Below, piece after piece: positions 34,301 through 45,540 of a DNA stretch of 64,000 nt (position 1 is the first letter of the stretch; every line of letters starts with the position of its first letter). The position numbers and the translations under genes are program-made. Source of the stretch: Mytilus galloprovincialis (Eukaryota; Mollusca; Bivalvia; Mytilida; Mytilidae); the NCBI RefSeq assembly GCF_965363235.1, contig NC_134851.1, forward strand, positions 35,802,321 through 35,866,320, given 5' to 3'. The notes below the pieces were generated by a model. That model saw nothing but the letters and a program-made list of their open reading frames with translations. It did not search any database and had not been told where the DNA came from.

Positions 34301-36790
34301 GTCAAAGCTGACTCTTTACAAACAAGTAGTCCCTATTGAATGTATACAAGACACTATATGTTAAGGTGAAGAACCCGACTGAAAGCTCATTTGTTTTAAT
34401 AATCACTTTTATAGGCCTACGCGTTTTGCTAACCCGATAGATTAGTATCCATTTGAAAACTTTAAAGTATCTCCTAACACAATCATATAAATACTGTTAT
34501 CAAATAGTTACACATGACTTCATTATAATTTTAGAATCCATAATGTACTTCTCGGCGGGTTTTATGACAGCCGCTTTGATTTTTGCCATTGGCTGTTTTG
34601 TCTCAAAATGCAAGACGTCACGAAGGTATGTGAGATGTTGCAATTAGTAAACAATTGAATAATGACAGATTATTGACGATACAAATGCCTTGAAAATCTG
34701 GAATACTTGTGTTCAAAATGCCCATAAGAAAACCGCACAACTAGAATACAATATTTATTTCAGTAACCTATTATTATGATAAAATCATATCTTGCTTAAA
34801 AGTTTTTTTGTCCCAAAAAAAACTCAAACATCCTTCACCTCACGAGCTCCCTTTAACATATTACGTAGGCTTTGAACTATGCTTTGTATCAAACTCTTTC
34901 AATGAGGCAGCAACACAAAAGCAAAAATAACCAATCGATATCTAGAGGCCAGTGTACAGTCTTCAACAAAAAATAGATTCCTAAATAAACTGACAAGCTA
35001 TAAATCGTTTCGAATCTAAAAGAAATGTTAATAAAATTAAAAATTAATCTGTTAAAAGCTATAATTCCATTTTTCTAATTGAGCTACCAGCATATGCTTA
35101 GCTTTAAAATGCCCTACAATAATACATAGTTAGAAAGTTCAACAAAACATACCAGTACCCATATATTGCATAGCGTTTTCTGTACAAAAAATAATATTAT
35201 GATAATTTTGTAAGATACATGTTAAAAGTTAAGGCACATACTAGTAGCTCAATGCGTAGCACGTGTGTATCTTCAATTAACTTCATCAGGACGAACTATT
35301 CTAAAGTTTGGACCTTTGAATCAAAACAAAAACACTCAAATGAAACAAACAAGACCTTCTAAATATTAAAGATTGGTATGTGGTGACCGTGTATACAACA
35401 GAGGCGACAGTTTAATGGCCGATATAGAACTTGCTTTCTAAAAATTATATATGTAAATATAGGCAAATCATATCATAGGTAATGAATATGTTGACTTAAA
35501 TATAGGAAAGATGATGATGCAGAAAATGCTGAACTTATCGATGACGAGGACAAAGTGTTTGTATCAGCACACAAAAACGAGTATGTTAATGAAGGTTCGT
35601 TCGAATCTGATCAGAAAAGTTATGCTTACTGCCATATTGACACGGATCAAAAAAGCTCCGATGACTTTTCCCAATCATCAACATCTAAAAAGCGGTATAA
35701 TCGAGAATCGTACGATCTTGTTGACCACAACAGGATAAAATCGTCGTTGTTGAATAAAAAGGAAAATCCAAATCCGTATAACCATGTGACAATCGATATG
35801 GAGGTTACCGAATACGGCAACGCAAGTTTCTTAAAGCCAAGGATTGAAATCATGGATCCAACATATTCTCATTTGTCAGAGATGAAATTGCAGGATGAAA
35901 AGACAAAGAAAGACGATAAAGGGAAAATAGAACACAAGTCAACGGATGAAAAAAACAATTCAAGTAATAAAGAAAATAAAAAACAAAAGACAACGGAAAA
36001 AGAAAAGCAGAAAAAAACAGAAAAGAAAAAAGAAAAGAAACCAAAAAAAGTATTCGAAAATCAAAAACAAAAAAAGTTTGAAAATGAAACACAGAAACAA
36101 AAGAAACCAGAAACAGAAAAACAAAAGAAAAAGCAAAATAATCCGGAAAAAGATCAAGGAAAGCAAATAAATCAACAAAAAGAAACCTATAAACCAAAAA
36201 CGCTAGAAAATGAAGCCTTAAAACAAAAAGAAACAGAACCAAAAGAGAAGATGAAAATCAAAAAGGAACAAAGAACCGACATAATACAAACAACAATGGA
36301 AAAGGGAGAATATAAAGTCATTAACAATTGTGAAAATGATGAAAAGACAGTTGAAAATGACAACGAAAAAGAAAATCCCTCAGAGGACAATAAACTAAAT
36401 CGACACAAATTTGGTTACTCCTTAGTTCAGAAACAAAGATCCATCCCAAATGAAAAAACAGCGCACATAATAGAGGGATCACACACTTTTGAAATTTTGT
36501 GTGATCAAGATGATAGCTCTTACCAATTAACTTCTAGCAGCGAAGAAAGTAATGAAACTAGTGAAGTTTCTACTGAGAGTAACAGCAGAGAATCATCAGT
36601 TCCGGGTGTAAGCGATGAAACTTCCGGTAGCGGAAGCGAAACTGAAACCGATAAATTATTGCCATCTGCGATGGCGATAAATATCTTGTATGAGGATGTG
36701 TCCGTCTCCAAGGGAAACGTCTTAATTGGTGCAATAGTTGAGACCTCTGAGTCAGAATTTGAATTACAAGAGAAAGATGGAAATAACTAA
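31273..36790 (+). CDS. Gene B: paralogue of gene A, tyrosine-motif membrane adaptor-like protein
   Basis: Exons are 31273-31327, 32399-32446, 34535-34625 and 35506-36790, phases 1, 1, 2, total 1479 nt or 492 residues. Layout: leader (residues 1-19, MATVSIFRWGFIILQITCC), about 17-residue ectodomain with an NSS glycosylation sequon, membrane helix (36-57, FSAGFMTAALIFAIGCFV), juxtamembrane Cys55 and Cys60, then a long tail. Tail tyrosines: YVNE (Y91), YCHI (Y106), YDLV (Y134), YNHV (Y156), YGNA (Y168), YSHL (Y185), YSLV (Y369) and ILYEDV (Y460). The motifs from Y134 to Y185 fall at the same residue numbers as in gene A. The linker between Y185 and Y369 is lysine/glutamate-rich low complexity, longer and more basic than in gene A. 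A possible extra in-frame exon lies at 32883-32921. AATAAA follows the stop by about 40 bp. Function in phosphotyrosine signalling is inferred. Confidence 0.72.
32050..32125 (-). repeat. R3 fragment, minus strand, intron 1 of gene B
   Basis: The minus strand reads ATGTGGTATGAGTGTCAA and ATTCTCCATCCAAGT, the R3 start. Confidence 0.45.
32399..32446 (+). CDS. Gene B exon 2: short ectodomain
   Basis: The acceptor AACTGCAG ends at 32398 and the donor ATATA|GTAAGT follows 32446; 48 nt, phase 1-1. It encodes FTDNSSTVQSTTDRY, Ser/Thr-rich with one N-glycosylation sequon. It is equivalent to gene A exon 2. Confidence 0.6.
32883..32921 (+). CDS. Candidate optional exon of gene B (39 nt, phase 1-1)
   Basis: The stretch lies between a pyrimidine-rich acceptor (CCTATATTTTAG) and a strong donor (GTG|GTGAGT). 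It is 39 nt, phase 1-1, and would insert NTVWDYIQSFFIS between the ectodomain and membrane exons without breaking the frame. I see no counterpart in gene A. It could be a cassette exon or chance. Confidence 0.3.
32959..34308. mobile_element. Large inverted-repeat (foldback) element in gene B intron
   Basis: The left flank text ACACGCCTGGAAAACC, CCAAATGGTTAAGC, TTGAGCTTTTCTGGT and AATGTGATTTAAAATGACAT recurs inverted at the right (GGTTTACAAGGCGTGT, GCTTACCCATTTGG, ACCAGAAAAGCTCAA, ATGTCATTTTAAAATCACAT). Inner arms also pair (GGTTGAGATTGTCCGGTATC with GATACCAGACAATCTCAACC). Arms are about 600 bp and diverged; the centre is near 33600. The short open frames inside are not genes. The intron transcript could form long double-stranded RNA. 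Confidence 0.75.
34535..34625 (+). CDS. Gene B exon 3: transmembrane helix
   Basis: The acceptor TATAATTTTAG ends at 34534 and the donor CGAAG|GTATGT follows 34625 (phase 1 in, 2 out). It encodes SIMYFSAGFMTAALIFAIGC and then FVSKCKTSR. It is nearly the same protein as gene A exon 3. Confidence 0.75.
35506..36790 (+). CDS. Gene B exon 4: cytoplasmic tail
   Basis: The acceptor CTTAAATATAG ends at 35505; the exon runs 1285 nt to a TAA at 36788-36790. It begins with an acidic stretch (RKDDDAENAELIDDEDK) and then the first motif EYVNEG. It ends with a Ser/Glu-rich stretch and the conserved MAINILYEDV block. Confidence 0.8.
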
Positions 36791-38726
36791 ACTCGTCCAA
36801 GTTTTTCTTTCTGAAAAATTAATAAATGGAATATATGTACATTGGCTGACAACTCATTGAGGCTGCAATATAAAATAATTATTTTATCCATTTATTAGGA
36901 CAGTACTTTTCACTTTCAAAGTAAATCAAACATACAGGTAGGATAAGGAATATCTTTTTGTGCAAACGTAAAAGTTGGGTTTCATAATCGGATGTAGTTA
37001 GATAAGTTCTGTTGACTCAAGAAAATAGATATCGATTTTCGTTTGTTTAGAATATGTTGTGTTCTTAGAAATATGATGCGTAGTTTTAATTGTGAAATAG
37101 AAGAATGTACTAATATTCATAACACAAAATTCCCTACACATTGTATACTGTCTGTAAAACCTGTTGATGAGATTTTTATTCCGATTGATATCGTCACTGA
37201 TTATTTTGGTCCGTTTGATTTCTATAAATCTTCAAAAAATAATTCTGAAAATTCATTTTTACAAATACACATTTTTTTCTTAAAGTATGTGTATGTATGA
37301 TATATACGCGAACTCGGACTATAAATATCATTATTTTAGGCCAATAATAAACAAAAAAGGGTACATGTCTAATGTTTTGTTGTGAATGGAAAGCTGTTAC
37401 ACTATTCATACCTACCTTATCAAGTATTTTATATATATATAAAAAATAGAACTAACATAAAACCCTACTGTGTAACTTTTTTTTATTTTGGTCCAAAATT
37501 ATGATGTTCAAAGTCAGAGTTCGTATATATCATACATTAACATAAATCAAGAGAAAAAAAGTTTTTCTTACATGAATATTTAAGAATTATTTTCTGAAGA
37601 TTTATGGAAGTCAAACGGACTTTAAATTATTAAAGGAAAACAACACTGAATTAATAATACATATGTGTAGGCCAAAAAATTCTACCAATGCATCGAGTGT
37701 GATAAGATATTTATCCACTCTCGACAGTTAAATTTTAAATATCCAAAACGCTCGGCGAGCCTCGCGTTTTAAATTTGAAAATTTAACTGTCTCGAGTGGA
37801 TAAATATCTTATCACACTCGATGCATTGGTAGAATCTATATGTATATTTTAAATTGAAGGTTTATATTTTGTGAACACTACATATCAACATTTCATTCAG
37901 TTATCATTATTTTGACAACAATGAGTACAAAATTTTCAGATTTCCGAACTCATGACCATAAGTGTACTACGTTATACAGCGATGTGAAAAAACTTATTTA
38001 ATAAGTTGGATGTGAATGTGGACCCGGATTACGGAGGGTCCCTTAAAAATAAGGGGAGGGTGGCAGGAGCTGAAAAAAGACATTAAAACATATTAAAAAA
38101 AACTAATTGTTTATCATGAAAAGGTTGGACCATGCCCAGGGTATTTGTTTTAATTCACATGTTTGACTCTGCTTGATACCTGATAGCCCTTGGAGAATGA
38201 TATATATGATTGTACTTTGTATCATAAGGGATTTTATATAATTAAACTATCCCTTATCTCATATAAAAAAATGTTAACAAAACATTATATGTGGTCTTAC
38301 GGTTGCCTTATGGGATATCAAAGTGCAAATATAATTCATTAGCATGAAACGTCATCAATAATGATCAATTGAATCTGTGTCTGTATTCAATTAATTCTTT
38401 CATACTATGCTTTATACTCATTTTAACATGGGCAAGTCATTCTATTTGTCAATATCTTTATATATATCGAGCATTGGCGTGGGTGTAAAATATTGATTTT
38501 TTTTATACTTTGAAGCGGACCTATAATACCCGTTCGAAAGGCAGTCATTTTGATTTGATGAACCAAAAACGTTATAGAAAATCAACAGTATAACGGTAAT
38601 AAAATTGCCGCATATATGCACAGCTTACGCTGGTAAAATCATTGCGATCAGATCGTGAAAGATCTGGTATCGGATCGTGAATGCAATCAATTTTAAACAT
38701 TTACTACAGTGGTAATTTTTTTAATA
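36791..38726. other. 3' flank of gene B and AT-rich spacer
   Basis: AATAAA near 36829 is a plausible poly(A) signal for gene B. A palindrome lies at 37679-37835. The rest has no feature I can support. Confidence 0.4.
37679..37835. mobile_element. Palindromic MITE, 157 bp
   Basis: Left arm ATTCTACCAATGCATCGAGT...TTATCCACTCTCGACAGTTA and its reverse complement to 37835. The loop contains CTCGGCGAGCCTCG. No target duplication is obvious. Confidence 0.65.
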
Positions 38727-39881
38727 ATAGACTTATGGCAAGCCGTTCTCGTCAAAACTACGTTTAAAACATTTTTCGAAAATTTTACACACTAAGAATT
38801 TAAAAAAAAAAACCACACTGATATTAAAAAACCTAAAACCACACACTGAGATTACGAAAAATGAAAAACACACACTGAGAATCGAAAATTACAAATTGAG
38901 AATTGAAAATTACACACTGAGATTTCAAAAAGACACACTGAGATGAAATAAACTGAAAAACACACACTGACTGAGAATTTGAAATTACACACTGAGAATT
39001 TAAAATTACACACTGAGATTTGTGCGCACTTTTTATGCGCACATATCTAATTAGCATACGTAATCTTAATCTATTACAAGTTTAACACAACTATGGGACA
39101 TAACTCGTTAGTCCTTCAATCTGGTGCCAAATGTTTTATAAAATACAATAGCAATACAACGTTAAAGACTAATAGAACAAGAAAAATACCCACTTACTCT
39201 CATTACAAAATATAACCAGAGACATGTATTATATGTCTCTGATATAACCAAATGTTGATAACTTTATTAAAATTATAAGAAATTATCGGAACAAAAAGAC
39301 AAACAATGCAATGACATGTTCACCCAAGTGTCTATTATAACATAGAAACGTAACAACAAAAATATAAAAGATTACCTTGCGAAATCAGGGTAACAGTTGA
39401 AAGACTTGAAAAGGACCTATGCTTAAAAAGTTTTAAGCAAACAATCCCGATACACCGTTAGCAATAATATTAATCTGAATTATATTGACAAATAACTTAT
39501 AAATATGAGTTAGTAAAAAAAAAACGATGTTAAGTCTTGAAATTTGTTGTGAACGTTGGTTGAAGGAACCGCATTTCATTATAATGACAAGAGTTCTAGA
39601 GACCATGATATTAATCTGTTGAATTATTCATCTCATGAATATTCATTAGTAATTTGCATATTAATCTCAACGTGTATTTTTGAAATCTCAGTGTGTAATT
39701 AACAATTTTCAGTGTGTCTTTTTAATTTCTCAGTGTGTGTTTTTCATTTTTTTTTAATCTCAGTGTGTAATTTTAAAATCTCAGTGTGCTATTTTAGGTT
39801 TTTTAATCTCATTGTGTATTTTTTTCGAAAAAAGGGTTTAAACATAGTTTTGACGAGAACGGTTTGCCATATAGAGTCTAT
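38727..39881. mobile_element. TIR element with clustered CACACTGAGA subterminal repeats
   Basis: Outer ends are ATAGACTTATGGCA... and (inverted) ATAGACTCTATATGGCA..., both followed by CGTTCTCGTCAAAACTA-like sequence. Inside the left end, (A)CACACTGAGA(T/A)T occurs about eight times over 38805-39025; inside the right end the reverse motif AATCTCAGTGTGT occurs about seven times over 39660-39825. The centre has no coding frame. It looks like a non-autonomous DNA transposon whose subterminal repeats could be transposase-binding sites. Confidence 0.65.
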
Positions 39882-40339
39882 GAAAAACGAGATGATTTCA
39901 AATTTCAACAAGCATTAGCCTTTCAAAAAGGGCTAGTCGACTCTTAGCTGATGAAAATGGAAAGTGCTCTCGTTTATTCATTTACTAGAGTAGCCACGTG
40001 CATCAGTCAACAAATTTTACCACACACGTGAGGTCACACGTTATGAAGTAGTATATATCGTTTAACGTTGTTGTTTACGAAACTCCAGAAGATTCGACTA
40101 TTTATAGATAAAAGTTACATGTGTACCAATATCATGAATATGCATGATTAATGACAAGGCAAAATCTAATTGCAAATCCGATACTCTACGGGATTGAAGG
40201 ACATTTAATAGGTTTGGATTGTCCTAACCAATTAATAAACTTTGATTATTCACGTCTCGTAATATCTTCCAATCAGGTAGCAAGAAAAATTCACGTACTG
40301 ACTGTCCATCGTTCAATTCTTAATATCGACTCCTAGGAG

Positions 40340-41230
40340 TCGATAACAATGAACATGAGGTCTAGGTCAGATAAAAATGCCACCAAGACATGTACACCTT
40401 ACAATTATATTCCATACACCAGCTACATTGGTCCTATCGCAAATAGAACTTGAGAAACACAAAAACAATCTTCTTGTACAAATGAACCCTGATAATGAGG
40501 TCAATGGCATATGAACCCTGCCAGACAGACATGATCATCTAGCTGAAAAACATTCCATATCACAAATATAATTGGCCTATTTTTTTTTTATAGTAACAAA
40601 GAAAACTCATCATAGGCAAACGAACCATGAAAATAAGGTCAAGTTCATATGGCAAACAGATTACTAGTTTGAGGCCCACCTCCTGGTGCGTTGAAGGCCG
40701 ACTTCGTCTGTTATCTGTTCTTTGGTCGAGTCTTTGTCTCTTTGATATATTCCCCATTTATGTTCTCAGTTTTTTTTTAGTACACCTCACAATTATTCCA
40801 TATACAAAAAATAGTGGCCCTATAGTATTGCTTATAGTATCGGAGAAATAGAATAAACAACAAAACTAAACATTGTCCAATGAACCATGAAATTTAGGGC
40901 AAGGTCAGATGAAACCTGCTAATCGGACACGACCACCTTTCAATCTTCCCAAAATAAAATAGCAATGACCTATTGCTTATAGTATCTGGGATACAGACGT
41001 GACCACGAAAACTTCGCCGTGTTCACTGATCCATGAGCTGAGGTTGAGGTAAGGTTAACGCAGCATGATAGACATGCAGATCCTGCAGCCAAGGAACCCA
41101 TTTACGTAATAAAGCTATCTTATTACTCGTATTTCACATGAAAAAAATGTTGGTATTTAAGCAGTCACTGAAAAATGACAACGAGGTCATCGACATGGAC
41201 ATAAAACATGTCACATGTCACCTACCTTCT
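40340..41230 (+). repeat. Degenerate tandem-like repeat (AATGAACCATGA...AAGGTCA units)
   Basis: Units containing GAACCATGAAA..AGGTCAAG, ATTCCATA and ATAGTATC recur irregularly near 40345, 40483, 40625 and 40880, each about 140-260 bp. It is too diverged to define the period by eye. Confidence 0.4.
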
Positions 41231-41885
41231 GAAATATAAAGCCACCATTGGTTTTTTTTTATTCATATGCATCGAATTCTGCGACTTTTGTCGCAGGCGA
41301 GAGAACAAATCATACACAAGTACCTAAAAAAAGTCTGTACACCAGACACTAATGAAATTCAAACAACGAACCATGTGTGTACTAGTATGCTACGATCTTT
41401 AATTTGGTTAAAAAATTGGTGCTCTAGCTTTAGCTTAATCCATTATTTAAGTAAAACGCATTTATAAAGTACAAATTTTATTATTCGACAAATATTAATT
41501 CAAAACAAATGACGCTGGAATTGAAAGTGCATTGTTATTTTTTATCTTAATTTATCTACTATACATTTCTAGGAAAATGAGTGGTTTCATCCGCGTGGAG
41601 ACCGTATATAGTTCATATTCATTTTTAGTAGGTGTCGTTTATTTCAAACACGGTCAATAGTGGTGCTACGTTCCTTTGAAAAACCCAACACGGCGCTAAG
41701 GAAAAACCTGAAAGGTTTAAGAGACGAAGAAATTGAGGATGACCAATTGAAATAAATTCATACTAACAAGTTTTTATTGTTGCCATTTGATTCATTAGTA
41801 TAGACTAAAGAAAGAAGGTTCTTAATATTGAAGACTTGATCTCTTTGATAATACCACATGTTAAGATAGTCTGTTAGCTAAATCC

Positions 41886-42010
41886 GTTACACAGTGTGCT
41901 AGTGACCTAAATACAAACGCATATGGGAGTTCGAGCTTCGCTCTAACCCATATGAAATTAACTGTCCCCATATATATCGTATTTAATAGGTCACTGGCAC
42001 ACTATGTAAC
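41886..42010. mobile_element. Short MITE
   Basis: GTTACACAGTGTGCTAGTGA at the left and TCACTGGCACACTATGTAAC at the right are inverted ends of about 30 bp; 125 bp in all. Confidence 0.6.
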
Positions 42011-42487
42011 TAATAATATTACAATTGTTCTGATAAGTGTAAGAATCTATACTATTAAACGAGAAGACCTCATTTTATGTGTCGCTTCTCTTCCTTCCAC
42101 ATTAAATTAATCATCATGACTCTGTGTTCTTTAGGTATCATGCATAGTCGCATTTGTCATCCATTCTTATGATTATTCAGATTGTAAACTATTAAACTAC
42201 TATAATATACAGAGACTCTCTGTATAATGTCTACTTTTTTCTGAAATATTTACTATCTAATGGGTCATACCAGTTGGGTACATATTGAAACAAGTAAAAC
42301 AAGTGGAAACAAGAATGTGTCCATAGTATACGAATGCCACATCGGCACTATCATTTACTATGTTTCGTCGACCGTGAAATGGGATAAAATCTCTAATTTG
42401 ACATTAAAATTAGAAAGATCTTATCGTAGGGAACATAGTTTCGAGTTGGTTGGACTTCAACTTCATCAAAAACTACCTCGACAAAAA

Positions 42488-42690
42488 CTTTAACCTGAAG
42501 CGGAACAGACGGACGGACGAACGAACGAACGGACGATCAGACTAGAAAACATAATTCCCATAAATGGGGCATAACAATTTATTGTTGAAAGTGAAAACTT
42601 TAACCTGAAGCCGGACAGAAGGACGGACAAACGAATGAACGGACGAACAGACTAGAAAACATAATTCCCATAAATGCGGCATAAAAAATT
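42488..42690. repeat. Two tandem 112-bp units with GGACGAACGAACGG tract
   Basis: ACTTTAACCTGAAGC, a GGACGGACGAAC run, and AGACTAGAAAACATAATTCC occur twice (42488 and 42597), about 110 bp apart. This is a repeat family fragment. Confidence 0.6.
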
Positions 42691-42707
42691 ATTGTGAAAG
42701 TGAAAGT

Positions 42708-43290
42708 AGTGATTTGGCCAAAATGAAAGTAGGGTAGAGATTAGAGGGAGGCAGGACTTATTCGGGACGTCGAGATCGGGTGTTTTTAAGCTCGGGATTT
42801 CGGGATTGATCATTACGGGATGCGGGAATATTTTTTTTTTTTAATTTCGGGATGTCGGGATATGAATTTCGTTAAAATACGCACCTCGAGATTTCATGTT
42901 TTTAGTGATTTGGCCAAAATGAAAGTAGGGTAGAGATTAGAGGGAGGCAGGACTTATTCGGGACGTCGAGATCGGGTGTTTTTAAGCTCGGGATTTCGGG
43001 ATTGATCATTACAGGATGCGGGAATATTTTTTTTTTTAATTTCGGGATGTCGGGATATGAATTTCGTTAAAATACGCACCTCGAGATTTCATGTTTTTAG
43101 TGATTTGGCCAAAATGAAAGTAGGGTAGAGATTAGAGGGAGGCAGGACTTATTCGGGACGTCGAGATCGGGTGTTTTTAAGCTCGGGATTTCGGGATTGA
43201 TCATTACGGGATGCGGGAATATTTTTTTTTTTAATTTCGGGATGTCGGGATATGAATTTCGTTAAAATACGCACCTCGAGATTTCATGAT
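42708..43290. repeat. Tandem array, three units of ~195 bp
   Basis: Units begin AGTGATTTGGCCAAAATGAA at 42708, 42904 and 43099 and contain CGGGACGTCGAGATCGGG and ATTTCGGGATGTCGGGATAT. They are almost identical, differing by one substitution and one or two T-run lengths. The array is followed by a partial unit. Confidence 0.85.
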
Positions 43291-43925
43291 TTTAAGCCCG
43301 GGATTTCGGGATCAGGGCCCCTCAGACCACCCCTCAGACGAGCCTTAGTCATTTATACGAGATTCAAATCCCACCATTGGCATGTTAATAGGGCTCTCAA
43401 AAGGAAAATCACTGATGGATTGTCCTAGAAGCACATTTTATTAGAATAATAATGGTCTATAAGCAGTTTCATGTTTGAAGCGGTGCAAATTTTTAATTTA
43501 ATTTGACTTTTACCAAAAAAATGCATTGTAGCAAAGGGGAAGAATAATTGTGGTATAAGGCCAGAAACACGAAAAATAATTGGATTTAACAGAAAGGAAA
43601 CACATAACGGATTTTGGGAAAAAGGGAGAGGGCTTTTGATACCTTATATGAAACTCTCAAGTCATAATATCTTTTACAAAAATTCATCCTACAACAGTTT
43701 ACAAGCTGTTTATGCCCGCGATTTCGCGGGTGTGTTCTAGTCTTGTTTATTAACCAATACCCACTGTCACACTAGGGTTTAAAAATTATATCGGCCTCCT
43801 TCATTACTTATAATTATTTTTTTTATACTTTTGTTTTTGTTTTTGTATCACTTGATTCATTAAATATACTGCATTATCTTATTCAAATCTTTAAAAATCA
43901 ACACTTTCCATAGACATATATCTGA

Positions 43926-44372
43926 TAGAATGAAATTCAAAACAGTGTAGCTGTGGCCATTGATTGACACATTAAAATCATCCATTGACTGGGACAATTT
44001 ACGTGAACGTTTGTCTGTAACGACCACTGTTCACGACGTACCTACGATAGACATTTAAACTGTGGGGTCACCAAAGGTTTCTTAACGCCTTTAATTATAA
44101 AATAATTCGAAAAATTAATCAGGAATAACCTTTGTGTTTTGATTTATATAATTGATATAAATCAAAATATCGTGTTATTTCTGATTAATTTTTCGAATTA
44201 CTTTATTTAGGTGTTGAGAACCTTTGGTGACCCCATAGTTTAAGTGTCTTTAAAAAGTACATAGTGAGCATTGGTCGTTACATACAAACGTTCACCTAAA
44301 TTGTCCCAGTCAATGGATGATTTTAATGTGTCAATCAATGGCCACAGCTACACTGTTTTGAATTTCATTCTA
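43926..44372. mobile_element. Foldback element, ~447 bp, ~215-bp arms
   Basis: The left arm begins AGAATGAAATTCAAAACAGT and the right arm ends with its complement ACTGTTTTGAATTTCATTCT. The arms keep pairing through GGCCATTGATTGACACATTA, CCATTGACTGGGACAATTTA and AATTCGAAAAATTAATCAGG. The centre (near 44150) is a TTATAT-rich loop of a few bases. Confidence 0.75.
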
Positions 44373-45459
44373 ATTGGATACGGGATACAAATGATATATT
44401 TCCGGTGTTGTTACAACCCATGTTGTTACAACTTATTTATGAAAAGTTCAGTATTTTCTTTTTTAGCTTCTGCTTTGCTTGCCAAGTCGTTGTACATATG
44501 TAATCGCACACTGCTTTTCGCACCCTTGGTCTACTGTGTCGGACGTTGACTGTACAAAAAACTGCAAAAAAAACAAAAAACAAAACATATACAGTAAAAT
44601 GGTATTGTATAAATATATTTCATTCTAATCTTTACACCTGATAATACTAAATGCATGATTATGAATCGGTAAAGATGGTTGTGATACCAAATTCAGACAC
44701 ACGTCCGCTAAAATCAACCTTTAAAAACTTAACTTTTATTTTTAAACAATCAAACAAAATCTAAGAAATTATCGAGACTCCCATTCTTACAAACGTCTAG
44801 GTGCTCAAGTGTTGGATGTTGTAGGTTCGATCTCTGGCCGTATTAAACCTGGAACAAATTCAGTGAATTCAGATGATATAAACATTTAAAAATGTGAACT
44901 CTACATGTCTCCTGCGACTGCTGGTTGTCAGTGTAAAAGTGTAATGTTTATCGCCAAAAATTAAGTCTGTTTTTCGGTAAAATGTAGGGAAAATATCGAA
45001 CTTTGCTCATCAGATATTATTTCTTGATCTTGAAGAGGCTTATTTCCTATTTTCAAAACATTCAATTATGGTTTAACAAATTCATTGATATCTTTAAAAC
45101 TGTAATCCGTTACTGTATGTGAAATTAAATTGTAAAGAAAATAAAAGTAAACTATCACTAAAATAGGGGGTGCAAATCTTAGACATTACTCTTAATCATA
45201 AAATGGCTCCTGTCAAAGTTTCATGTAATTCAATGAATGTTGAACTACATGTACGTTATTGATTTTTGAAAAATTATAAAGAAAAACTTGACCGAAAACT
45301 GTATCTTAATGTTGACGGCAAAAAAAAAAAACTCACTTCGGCCTTTCATCTGTAAAATATTGAAAATTTACAAAACAAAACTTGGAACGGATAGCATACG
45401 CCATTTTAAATTTATAATATTTCTCAAGATTTGTATGAACATGATTTTTGTCGAGCCGA

Positions 45460-45540
45460 CGACTTTTGTCGGAAAAGTGAGACATAGCGATCCTACATTC
45501 CGTCGTCGTCCTCGTCGGTGGCGTCCAAAAATATTCACTC
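45460..45540 (+). repeat. GTCG-rich repeat fragment
   Basis: GACTTTTGTCGGAAAAGTGA, GACATAGCGAT and TTCCGTCGTCGTCCTCGTCG match 26578-26640 inverted. Confidence 0.4.

Noticed and set aside
35850-36242. 130-residue open frame on the minus strand, Phe/Leu-rich
   Set aside because: It is the complement of the lysine-rich tail of gene B; the hydrophobic composition is a by-product of AAA/AAG codons.
38805-39030. Direct repeats of CACACTGAGA resembling a CRISPR-like array
   Set aside because: Spacing is irregular, the same boxes recur inverted at 39660-39825, and the genome is eukaryotic; they are subterminal repeats of a transposon.
41267-41467. 66-residue open frame
   Set aside because: Adjacent to degenerate repeats, no motif and no partner exon.
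44271-44549. 92-residue open frame, hydrophobic
   Set aside because: Its first third lies in the right arm of the foldback at 43926-44372; no start context, splice sites or recognisable motif.
44790-44850. tRNA-like text with GGTTCGATCTC B box
   Set aside because: No paired acceptor or anticodon stem around it; a similar string occurs at the end of the nested element near 10291, so it is more likely repeat.
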